Of a stretch of DNA of 64,000 bases, positions 13,667 through 23,354 are shown piece after piece. How positions within the stretch are numbered: position 1 is the stretch's first letter; each line of letters begins with the position of its first letter. The DNA comes from Scortum barcoo (lineage: Eukaryota; Chordata; Actinopteri; Centrarchiformes; Terapontidae), in assembly GCA_023238725.1 (NCBI GenBank), contig CM041548.1:17381752-17445751 (forward strand). The letters run 5' to 3'. Both the position numbers and the translations under genes were made by a program. The notes beneath the pieces were generated by a model. The model did not search any database. It saw nothing but the letters and a program-made list of their open reading frames with translations, and had not been told where the DNA came from.

Positions 13667-13724
<58 letters not shown>
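13665..13724. repeat. AT dinucleotide microsatellite
   Basis: An uninterrupted TA run of about 45 bp, preceded by a few TGTGTATA variants. Length is likely polymorphic. Confidence 0.92.
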
Positions 13725-13725
<1 letters not shown>

Positions 13726-14870
13726 AATACAGCATCTTCTTTAACCTTGAAATAACTTCACTCAGCAGCCTTTCTGCCACATCATGAGCAGGGTTGTCTG
13801 TTGAAGTCTTACAAGAAAGATACAAGCTGTTATATATGACTTCAAAAATTAAACACTTCCAAGCTTAGCGCAGGAAGCTCTCATTTCCAATGATATTCCA
13901 AAATTGTTAAAATTTTTTTGCAACGCTATTATTGAGTGGCATCTTTAGCAAAGCACCGTACCAAAATGTCACTGTTATTTCAAGTGGATGGAGGCCTTCA
14001 CATCATTGGGTTATTTTTTGTTTTTTTGTTTTTAGAAAGTGATAAGGTGCCACTTTCACCTCAAGTATTTGTACAAACCCAGTGTAAAAAACCAAATGTC
14101 ATGTGGGGCACATTCCTTTCTGCTTGCTTCAGTTATTCCAACAGATCCTTCAGCTGCTAGTCAACAGGCAGGGTGAAATCCAACGTGCCTTATTGCTCAA
14201 ATTTTCAAAGTAATAAGGGTTGAAAAATGTCAAAATAAAAAAAAAAAAACTCTAGTTATCAGAGTATCTTTGGAAGTCTTTGCTGATGGGTTTCTGTGGT
14301 TGCATTCCATTTTTGGGTGAATTACTTCGTAATGTCGTATCTCATCAATTTTCCTCAGTTGACTTTTCTTTATCTCGGTCGAGAGTGAGAAGTTAAATAT
14401 GAAGATCAACATTACTTTCTGTTTCCATCAAAATGCACCGTGCAAATGCCATCCTGTGTTCTTCGCAAAAATAAGGATTACAAGCTACTTAACACAGAAA
14501 AGTTTTTGTTCTTTGTAAGCATAACTAACTGAGTCTTGATAAATTACAATCTTTAAACTATGAATCATTATAAGGTGACAGAGTTATGTGAACTTGTCCT
14601 CTTTAGCTCTGAAATACAGGAAAAACAAATGTGAGAGTTCACTTAGAGTTGCTAATAGATTCCTTTGCACAGTAAAATCTTATAATCACTTATATTAATA
14701 TTCTTTATCACAATCTCAGTGTTAATAGACACATTTTTCAGTTTCAGTTCATTTTTATCTTGTGGCACAGAAGCCATATTGTGAGTTGCAGAAAAAACAC
14801 AGACATACTGAAAAATAAAGGTGTACACAGCACAATCGGCCCTGATAACATTAATTAGAGTCACACTGGG

Positions 14871-14930
14871 ATAAAATGTAATGTAATGTAAAATGTAATG
14901 TAAATGTAAAAAGATGTAATGTAATATAAT
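14871..14930. repeat. low-complexity ATGTA/ATG repeat
   Basis: Degenerate reiteration of TAATG and TGTAAA words, about 300 bp upstream of the first CD52-like promoter. Confidence 0.7.
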
Positions 14931-15231
14931 TTATCCTGGCAGCACTATATGATGTGGAGCAATCCTGGGTGCACAAATCCCTGCTGCATTATTTCACCAA
15001 AGTGCTTTAATCTCCAGGGCGGAGGAAGCACCTGGCCCAAGGCAAAAACAAAGTCGAACCCTAGCTTTAGAAAAGGCACCCAGAAAAATGTTTCTTGCAA
15101 AAGTTTTTTGCAAAATATGGTGCAAGCCTTCCCATAATGCTGCAATTCTGATTTCCATATCAGACACATATCACTTGTCTGTTCTCTCACAGCTCTGATT
15201 GTGCGGGTCAGTGTTGTGGAGGGCCGGCGGG

Positions 15232-15239
15232 TATAAAAG
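15232..15239 (+). promoter_or_regulatory. TATA box of CD52-like gene 1
   Basis: TATAAAAG lies 58 bp before the predicted start codon. Genes 2 and 3 of the cluster carry the same octamer ahead of their first exons. Confidence 0.75.
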
Positions 15240-15296
15240 GACACACAGAAGGGTGGGGACAGCCATAAAGAACGAGGGAAACAGCTGGAGACCAAG

Positions 15297-17499
15297 ATGG
15301 AGGAAAGAGGGATGCTGTTCCTCTGTGTCTGTTTGATCATCGTATCGCTGCAGACCATCCAGGTAAGGGACACTTGGCATTCCCTGGAGCAAAAACACTC
15401 GTTGCGAGGCGAGTTTGTGTCCATATTCAGTGGGCTGCGATGGACCAGTGATGGCCAAACAGTTCGGCCTCTCTGATTAGTGGACACTGGTTGGACAGCT
15501 GATTTGTCTGGATTGTGAACACAAAGCGTGGCGGCGCCTATGGCTTAAGTATGGTTGCAGTCAAATTAGTTAGGGATGAATGAAACATTTAAATGCACCT
15601 CAAAGTCTAGTCAAATGGAGGAGAACAGGAAAACTTGCTGTTGTTTTGGCCATCCAGTACAGTAGAGTCTTTCTGTTTGGATTGACTTCTTTGAGGGAAA
15701 AATATCTCTTTTTTTCCCCCTTTAGTATTTATTTATTAATTGAAATATTAATAACTAACCCTGACCTTAAAGAAGAGTAGTCACCATTAAGTCCATTAAG
15801 AGGCTGCTGTGGGGCTTTTTCATGACTACTTTAATGACTTCACATCAATGTTGGTTGAAAAGTGGAAACTGGAAGTTCCTGAATTTGGAAACTGTGTTTT
15901 TTTTGTTTGTTTTTTGTGGTTAATAAAACCGTAAGCAAGCTAAGCTTACAAATAAGCTTTGACAAAGAAGTTAACTTTAATAGTGATGGCTAGGAAGGTT
16001 AGCCCAAAGATTTAACTAACCGTTTGTACAGTTTCCTTGAAATCTGCTACGAAACCTGCAATATTTCAGCTGTTCCACATCTGTATAAAAAATATAATTA
16101 TGACCAGAACATTTATTTCTAATAAATTCTGCTATAATTCTGTGGAATAAATTAGACCTACTAAATGCTCACTAATCTCACTAATCCTTTCTCTGGCGAG
16201 AGGGAGCCACTCCTATTGCCAGATACACTAGATATGACCTATCAGGAAAAATAAAGCGAAAGTGTGGACTGGAGGGGAGTTCAGATACAACAAAGAGACA
16301 GATGCAGATACACCGTGTGCAGTCAGGGGGCCAATTTGTGGAGGGCAGATACTGTATCTACTACTGACGTCGGCAATATGCAAAGCACGGTCCATATCCT
16401 CATGCCTCCGGTATTCAGCTGGAGCAGCAGGTGCTTGACCCTTGCACTGCGCAGCTACAAAGGGTTCGCCACTGTCACACTGAGACACATTGTGCTGCAG
16501 CTTTATCTGTGGCATCGACTGATTATACGGGCAGGAAATAATACCACTATAAAATGGTGTCAGGTGAAGGGAAGAGCAGCAGGTGGATGGAGAATGTAAC
16601 CCAGTGAGAAGTGCTATAGAGAAGAATGTGTATATATACAGTTATTATGATATTATATAATATTATTGTGCATAGCTATACAATCTGTTTCTTGGACTTA
16701 GGTTTTTAGTATATATTGTGACATTTTTGTATATTAAGCGGTTGGATCCCCCAAGTTACATGTTTTTCTTGCTTACTTCTAAAGGTATACAGCCATACAC
16801 ATTTTTTTGCTTGACACTAAAAAAACATAAAAAAAAATTCAACTGCACTCCTTATAACAACTGATTTGCAAAGTATCCAGAGTGATTGGCACCATTGGTG
16901 CTGTTTTATTGCATAAATGTATTTGTAATGCTGTCAGAACCACTAGGGTAAGGGGGTAAAACATGTTTTTATATGTTGTTTTATGAGTGAACTGATCTCT
17001 TTATATATGTATACTATGTATTATATGTACTATACACATTCTGCTGTGGTCTCTAATTCTCTAAAATGTGACTCTGGATTATCACATCCATTGTTCTCTT
17101 TTACACAAGGGTACAATTGCCCCATCAGATGGTTCCAGCCCCTCTACAGTGACCACACTGCCGCCCCACAACGCCACGTCCAACGCAACCACCAGCAAGA
17201 CGATTCTGACAGCACCTCACGAATCCTCCACCTCAGCTGCCTCCACGCAATCCACTCAGTCCAGCCAATCCACAGAAACCGAGCAGTCCACGCAATCCAC
17301 CGTCATGTCAACAGGGCAGCCAATTATGTCCTCCGGAGTAACTGTGCTTTGGAGCTCCGGAGCCACGTCACCCACCTCTGAGCACCCTTATCATGGGACT
17401 AAAACACCAACGACGGCAAAAGGAGGGTCCGCCTCTTTGTTGGGGTCCTGCGGTCAACTCCTGGTGCCCGTGATCTGTGTTCTGATCTACGGCGCATAG
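15297..17499 (+). CDS. CD52-like gene 1: small mucin-like GPI-anchored glycoprotein
   Basis: Two coding exons, 15297-15362 and 17110-17499 (TAG stop), joined in phase 0; predicted precursor about 151 aa. Exon 1 is essentially a signal peptide (MEERGMLFLCVCLIIVSLQ). Exon 2 encodes a stalk dominated by Ser, Thr and Gln, with sequons in HNATSNATTS and STQSTQSS-type runs. It ends in a hydrophobic tail (GSCGQLLVPVICVLIYGA) after Gly-Gly-Ser, as in GPI-attachment signals. This two-exon plan is that of CD52/CAMPATH-1, which neighbours CRYBG2 in mammals. Expected location is the outer face of the plasma membrane. Sequence identity cannot prove orthology because such stalks evolve fast. A canonical AATAAA is at 17806-17811. 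I infer a cell-surface glycoprotein and do not assign a specific function. Confidence 0.72.
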
Positions 17500-17805
17500 G
17501 CTGAAAATTAGAAATTAGAAATTCTTCGGTAGAAACATTTGATTTTCAACAGTGTTTAATGACCTTACTGTGACTGTCACACATTTATCATCTCAGTGCT
17601 TTGAAGGGCTTTGTTAGCTCTGAGCTTTCTTTTCCACTTTTGACCAAGACTGTTCGGAATAATCTTAATAAATGATGTATAAATCCACGCTTCACATGTC
17701 GAAAGTATATTTTTAATCACAGAGAGCAAACACAGGGTATGATATTTTATCCAATTCATTGGTAGGTGACTTGTCATTGGTTTTTGAAAATGCATTTTAA
17801 GGTCC

Positions 17806-17811
17806 AATAAA
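17806..17811 (+). terminator. poly(A) signal of CD52-like gene 1
   Basis: AATAAA, 307 bp after the TAG stop. This is the first canonical signal downstream. Confidence 0.65.
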
Positions 17812-17829
17812 ACTAGCTACTGGGAGGGA

Positions 17830-18715
17830 AACAGTGGGAACTGTTATGTATTCTTAGATAAAAAGAACTGGATTAATCCTACATGAGCTTTAGTTGTCCT
17901 GAACCTGACAGAAACAGTAGAGTTGCAGCTGATACCCCATTTGCATTTTGATGTTGACATTAAAAAGATTCAAATTCAGGCTATCTTGAGATGTCTTGTT
18001 CTCCTTTTTCTTCCGTGACTCTGCCATTACACTTTATACTGCAATCAGTGCAAACTGAAGGCTTTTGTGGAGCACACTCGGCATGTCTTATGTTAAGGGT
18101 TTAGTAAAATCAGGGAATGCTTTATATGGGCCTGACAATTGGACAAAAAATAAAGAAAAACTAGACCTTTTAAATTGAATGACACACAGGAGTATAACTT
18201 AAGAGTAATGCTGAAGTTTAAATGCAGTAACAGATGCATAAATCAATCCAAAATCACTATGCTCTGATATCAGCTGCTTGCTTGTTAAGTTAACTGTACT
18301 TTCATTGTTAAAATAGTTTAACTTAATCCTCAGAGTAACAAATATTTTCACTGGTATGCTGATGTCCAAGGCTGATTCTAAGAGGGCCATCTCACTGTGT
18401 AGTGTAAATGAGGATTTCTTTATACAGTAGCACATCTCTTTCAACCAGGTGAAGCTGTTAAGATATTGCTTATCTCTGATTAAATTAAGTGAGTTCAACA
18501 GACAATCACAGTTATGAAAGGATAAAAATAGCTGCGGCCAAGTGGTCGGAGGCACTTTGCCGAACAAAGACAGCAGAGACAAGCTATTTCCTCCATCCAT
18601 ATTGGGATTGATTTCACAAGGCACAGCATGAGGTTTTGCATTTGTGGTCCACGGCTGGGGTGGAGACTGAGGCAAGGCTTCCTGAATGTAAACAGGTGTC
18701 AGGTTAAAAATCTGA
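17830..18715. other. spacer between CD52-like genes 1 and 2
   Basis: About 0.9 kb. A 158-codon open frame runs on the minus strand at 18199-18675, but I see no family resemblance, splice signals or promoter for it, so I treat it as chance. Confidence 0.45.
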
Positions 18716-18721
18716 ATATCT

Positions 18722-18729
18722 TATAAAAG
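18722..18729 (+). promoter_or_regulatory. TATA box of CD52-like gene 2
   Basis: TATAAAAG, 192 bp upstream of the start codon. It is the same octamer as at 15232 and 21255. Confidence 0.65.
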
Positions 18730-18913
18730 GCTGGTCTCCAGAAAAACACGTTTTACACAACTAAGACGCTCTGTGAGGATAAACAAGGTCAGACCTCAAA
18801 AAGGGAAAACAAACCCAACAAAACGACCGAATAGCTGACAAAAAAGCGGCGAGGCTTCAACGAGCTGTATCTCCAGCTGTTTGTCTTCAAGAGGAAGTCG
18901 GCTCTCATCCAAC

Positions 18914-19580
18914 ATGAAGTACTTTGTCCTGGGGCTGCTTTTGCTGGCTCTCTTTATCCATGCACAGGTAAAAATCTTTTTCATTGGCTTTAAATTAGAT
19001 AGACAGGGAGACCTATACTAAGAGTGAAAAAAAAAATCCAAATCTAAAAGGAGACACTTCAATTAGACTTTGTTGAGTTTATTTGTAGTTAAACAATAAA
19101 AATGACCCCACTTCTACCAAATCTCTAATGAATAAATGTCTAAATTCCCTCAAATGAGCCATAAGACTCATTTGCTACATTTGATCATACCACGCCCTCG
19201 TATCTTTCATTTTTTCTCACATAAATCAATGAACAAATATAGAAATTTTTCACAATAAAATGAATCTTAAAACAAATGACGCTTGGTAACACCAAATTAC
19301 AGCCAGTTGTGTGATTCATCTCTGTTTTGTCTCCTCTCCCATCCTGCGGAAGGCACTGACCACACCGGTGTACAGTAACACCTCCAACAGCACAAATACC
19401 CCTTACACCAACAACAACCCCACAGGAACCAACACCATCAGTAGCACTACAGTCGGCGGGAGTCTCAAGACCACCATGACTACAAAGAACGGACAGAGCC
19501 ACGTCCTCTCCTCCGTGGGCCTGCTGATCATTTGTTCCTCAGGCACTTTGGCACTGAGCACCTTCTGGAGTGAGTCCTGA
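18914..19580 (+). CDS. CD52-like gene 2: very small GPI-anchored glycoprotein
   Basis: Exons 18914-18967 and 19353-19580 (TGA stop), joined in phase 0; about 93 aa. Exon 1 codes for MKYFVLGLLLLALFIHAQ, a signal peptide ending at the splice junction. Exon 2 gives a short Asn/Thr-rich stalk with sequons in YSNTSNSTN, then a hydrophobic stretch (LSSVGLLIICSSGTLAL) near the C-terminus, consistent with a GPI signal although it ends in a few polar residues (STFWSES). The acceptor has a strong pyrimidine tract (CTCCTCTCCCATCC) before AG at 19351-19352. Of the three paralogues its length is closest to mammalian CD52. Poly(A) signal candidate at 20166-20171. Alternative: a short type I membrane protein. 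Confidence 0.72.
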
Positions 19581-20165
19581 GCCACCACCATGTCTCAACA
19601 CGCTGCAAATCGGAGCTTATTTTAGAATATCTGCCGTAGCGGAAATGCATTGTCTGTTTCAGCCAGTGTTTATGAGTTGAATAGAGTCACGGTGACAGAG
19701 CCAGCTTATTAATTAACTACCACATAAATAATGACACGTGAGAGCCAGATGCTGCATTGATTTATGAAGGAAAAAGCAGATGCCTGTGAAGTTTTCTTTG
19801 CTTTTAAAGAGATTGCTGCTGCCTGATGTGTATTTGAGAGTGGCTGTCCTTAACAATATTTACACTTTGTACATACTATAAGCTTATTTATTGTCCTGTG
19901 TGAGAATAGTTATTAAATATTACTGCATTTAATAGATGATTATGTGGTTTAAGAATAATAAATTAAACTGTTCCTTTTCATGGCACATATTTTTCAAACC
20001 AAAATGATTAAAAAAACAAAGCTTCAAAATGATATGTGTGATCTGTGTCTATGTGTAATCCATGTTAAACGCATTACTGTATTATGTATGACCTTAAGAT
20101 GAAATCTGTTCTTTTTGGACACTGCTGCCTGTGCAGTTACTGTTATGAGGAAGCAAAACCCACAA

Positions 20166-20171
20166 AATAAA
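20166..20171 (+). terminator. poly(A) signal candidate of CD52-like gene 2
   Basis: AATAAA followed by T-rich sequence, about 590 bp after the stop. An AATAAA-like stretch near 19957 is an alternative. Confidence 0.5.
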
Positions 20172-20329
20172 GTTTTTATAGATTTCATTGTGTCAGAACT
20201 CAATCAATATGTAGCGTTATTTTGGTACTGTCTACTGTATTAGGGCAGGTGCAAAGCAAATAGCCATAAACTGCTCTCTCAGTGGAAGACTTTAGGGATT
20301 GTCTACATACACTCAGGGTCAAAATCTTG

Positions 20330-20910
20330 ACAGTGACTTTTATCCTGCAACACAAGTTGCCACACACAAGGAAATAATATTGCAACTTCTTTGCATAATT
20401 GCTCTCACCAAGTACTTTACATGAAGCCACATCAGGGCGGGGAAATTTGTTTAGCAGCCTGTGATATACGTTTCTTTAGCTTAAAAGTTACATGTGTAGT
20501 GGAAGTGAAATGTTCATCAAATGTTCATCGCTGTTAACATAACAAAAAGTAAATATAAATATATATATATCTAGTAAATCATACTAGATATCTAGTGTTT
20601 CTTAAAGTTGTAAAATGAATTCAAAATGTATATATCTATACTGTCATCAAATCTGTGAAGAAGCTTGAGTGCTTAATCGTATATTTTTTTACTTACTCAA
20701 GTGTTTTTAGTAACAGGAAAAAAGTGTTAAAAGCATAAAATTTTTTTTTATAAGGTAAAAACCTTGACTTTTATCCTGCAACTCATGATGTCACACACAA
20801 ATAGAAATAATATTGCAACTATTTTGCATGATTGCACTCACCGGTGTCCGGGTACATTGCGGGAAGCTATGTTAGGACAGGGATATTTGTTTAGCAGCCT
20901 GTCATATATA
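20330..20910. repeat. imperfect direct duplication of about 140 bp between CD52-like genes 2 and 3
   Basis: Segments near 20330-20470 and 20765-20905 share ACTTTTATCCTGCAAC, GAAATAATATTGCAACT and ATTTGTTTAGCAGCCTGT in the same order and orientation, about 435 bp apart, with scattered substitutions. They look like an old local duplication or two copies of an unnamed repeat. Confidence 0.75.
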
Positions 20911-21254
20911 TTCATTTGAGTCAAAAATTAAACTGTGTGTCAACAGAAGGAGATGCCATTTTTTTATTAGGCCCTTGCAATGAATGTCAATGATTGTTAA
21001 AGTTGGCAGGTGTTCTAAAATGAATTTATGCTGGCTTAAACTTGCGAATCAGCTTTAGTGTGTGATTGCTTTAACTCAAGAAGGTTTTTTTTTTATTACT
21101 TAGATATTGTCAGAAACAGTTCAAAGTACACACGCACGCACATGTACACGTCATGTAGCTTAACCCAACTAACTTCAGTGATCCAGAGCAAGGTTATACT
21201 GTACGTCATAAATGCAACCCCCGCCTCCCCCTTCCCGGAAACACGATATTTTTG

Positions 21255-21262
21255 TATAAAAG
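21255..21262 (+). promoter_or_regulatory. TATA box of CD52-like gene 3
   Basis: TATAAAAG, 154 bp upstream of the start codon; third instance of the same element in the cluster. Confidence 0.7.
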
Positions 21263-21408
21263 CAAGAACAAAAAGGTTCCTCACAGATTCCCAGAAGAAA
21301 ATTGAAATAGACCAGGTCACAGTGGGGGAACACATCAGTGTGCTCTGTGCAACAGGACAACTTCAGTGACATTTCTGGTGCATCTCTGTGTCCTCTTACC
21401 TCTCCACC

Positions 21409-22545
21409 ATGAAGATATTGGATCTGGGTTTTTGCCTGTTGGCTCTGCTGGCATTAGGAAAGGTAACTCCTAACAATTTCTTTTTCTTTTTTTTTTTTTT
21501 TACATTTGTTCTTTAAGAGATATGTGCCAAAATACTTATTTTTTTTTATAATACTACAGTTCTCTTACTTATGCCATATTTTCTTTGCAACTCTGTGGAG
21601 GTTTTTCCTTTTTTTGCAACTTTCACATAACTAGATTTAACCAGCAAATAATTCATAACAAACACAGCACACAAAAAGTGCCCTAAAAAGTCAAGGTGGT
21701 TGAGTCTGCCTACTGATTTGTCCTATTATTCTTAAAAGGTCAGTTTCAAATGATTAAGTAGATCTTATTACAGGTTATTTTTGATCCTGGCATCATGGTA
21801 TTGTTCTGCCGTGGCTTATTGTAAGTGTTTTGTTATCGTAAGTGTGTTGCTATCATGAAGCCTCATTTTTTTAACTGTGCTTTTTTGTGGAACAAAATTT
21901 ATAGGAGTTACTGGTTAACGAAAAGCAGAAATGAATGTCTCATCCATTTCATGACAAGAGAGCAATTGTTTGAGTGAAATTACAGAGAAGTCAACTTTAT
22001 AGGTAAAAGGGGAGTAAGTCACTTCTGCTATGGAAACAGAAGTATTGATGCTGTGCACACTAAAGCCTTTGTTTCTATCGCTGATTTAAATGATGATTGA
22101 CTCTGTTCCAAATTCCTTCACCTGCTTCCACCACCAAGACGACTACTGCTCAAAGCACAACTGCTGCCCCAACCGTTGATACGGCCGCCTCGACTCCTAA
22201 CCCTGCTACCACCCCTGCAACTGCTGCCCCAACCGTTGATACGGCCGCCTCGACTCCTAACCCTGCTACCACCCCTGCAACTGCTGCCCCAACCGTTGAT
22301 ACGGCCGCCTCGACTCCTAACCCTGCTACCACCCCTGCAACTGCTGCCCCCCCGAACCGTTGCCTGCATGCTGCCCCACGGATACCGCCTCGACTCCTAG
22401 CCCTACTGCCACCTCTACAACTGCTGCCCCAGCCGTTGATACGACCACCTGGATGTCTATCCCTGTGACCAACGTGGGCTCAAACGTCAAAGCTTCTCTG
22501 CTGTTTTCTGTCGTGCCACTGCTGCTCCACGTGCTCTGCTGCTGA
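21409..22545 (+). CDS. CD52-like gene 3: mucin-like GPI protein with a 60-bp coding repeat and a frame break
   Basis: Exon 1 (21409-21462) codes for the signal peptide MKILDLGFCLLALLALGK. Exon 2 probably starts at 22139 after CCACCAAG and joins in phase 0. It encodes a Thr/Ala/Pro stalk with three perfect copies of a 20-residue unit (TAAPTVDTAASTPNPATTPA) and a diverged partial fourth. The frame used by the repeats runs to a stop at 22466-22468 without a membrane tail. The expected ending (MSIPVTNVG, then KASLLFSVVPLLLHVLCC, TGA at 22543-22545) is in another frame. The shift equals one missing base and falls in or just after a C7 run near 22348-22354. Hence this is either an assembly homopolymer error, a length polymorphism, or a damaged allele. 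The unit lacks N-glycosylation sequons, so O-glycosylation is expected. Genes 1 and 2 share the two-exon plan. Confidence 0.62.
22161..22340 (+). repeat. 60-bp tandem repeat, three perfect copies, coding
   Basis: Copies at 22161-22220, 22221-22280 and 22281-22340 are identical base for base, and a fourth degenerate partial copy follows. The period is a multiple of three, so unit number can change without frame loss. Perfect identity implies recent expansion or homogenisation. Confidence 0.95.
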
Positions 22546-23254
22546 GCTGAGGCTGGCAGCTCTCCCCTGAAGGACACGGACACTCTCGTTTTCTCTCTTG
22601 CTTAGTGTAAATGAAGGTTGAGATAAACTGGAAGCAGACGTGCAACAGAGAAGGTACCGACAAAATGTAAACCTTTTTACATGCAGTATGTGTAAAGTTT
22701 GTTCTTGAAGTACTTATGTAAATTAATTAACTTAAAGTATTGGTTAAATCTGCAGTTTAATAATGTAATGGATGGTGAACTCTATGTGGCATCAGGTCAT
22801 TAATGAAAAAAAATGATGAATGAATGAATGAAAATGACTGTAGTGAATGTAGTGCATCTGATTCAGAGCACCCTATTTGGAGTTAGTTGGAGTTAGTTGA
22901 GACTATTGTTAAGTTGAACTGTGAATGCTATACTGTATTGAGATATTAACATTTAATCACAATTTTTTAATTAAAATCATGAACAAAAAAGACAAAGAAT
23001 ATTGCTAAATATACTATTAAACTATTAAACAAAAGGTTGCCCTTATTCTCTGTTTATGAGCACCATTTAGGAAAAATACTGTATGTAAATCAGGATGAAG
23101 TGGACATATTGTGGCAGATGTTTACAGTAGTGAAAACGAATATCCAAAATGAACTCACAAAATATCCCACATAACGTATTCCACCAGATTAATCGCACAA
23201 GCAAATGAGCACAAGCAAACCATGTAAATGAGATTCTATTAAATATGAATAGCA

Positions 23255-23275
23255 GCAATAAAGCACAGTTTATTA
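23255..23275. terminator. back-to-back poly(A) signals of two converging genes
   Basis: A plus-strand AATAAA at 23257-23262, the first one after CD52-like gene 3, and a minus-strand AATAAA at 23269-23274, the first one after the annexin stop, lie 12 bp apart. The two 3' UTRs would meet or overlap by a few bases here. Confidence 0.5.
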
Positions 23276-23354
23276 AAGTTCATTTTATGCACAACCATAT
23301 AATGTTTTAATGGGAAAGGGAACCATATAAATGATGAAAAACTGTAGCCTTTGT

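Larger units (their letters stand above)
10730..15230. other. 4.5-kb gene-poor spacer
   Basis: No open frame with splice signals or family resemblance was found between the med30 promoter and the first CD52-like gene. Notable contents are a perfect palindrome at 12912-12947, an AT microsatellite near 13665-13724 and TAATG-type simple sequence at 14871-14930. The rest is unremarkable AT-rich DNA. Confidence 0.5.

Noticed and set aside
14945..15487. 180-codon minus-strand frame over the first CD52-like promoter
   Set aside because: It runs antisense across the TATA box and signal-peptide exon and resembles no family.
18199..18675. 158-codon open frame on the minus strand between CD52-like genes 1 and 2
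   Set aside because: No domain, promoter, splice signal or family resemblance; AT-rich intergenic DNA gives such frames by chance.
22118..22369. Minus-strand repeated Gly/Arg-rich open frame
   Set aside because: It is the antisense shadow of the 60-bp mucin repeat, whose sense strand has a signal-peptide exon and a plausible splice.
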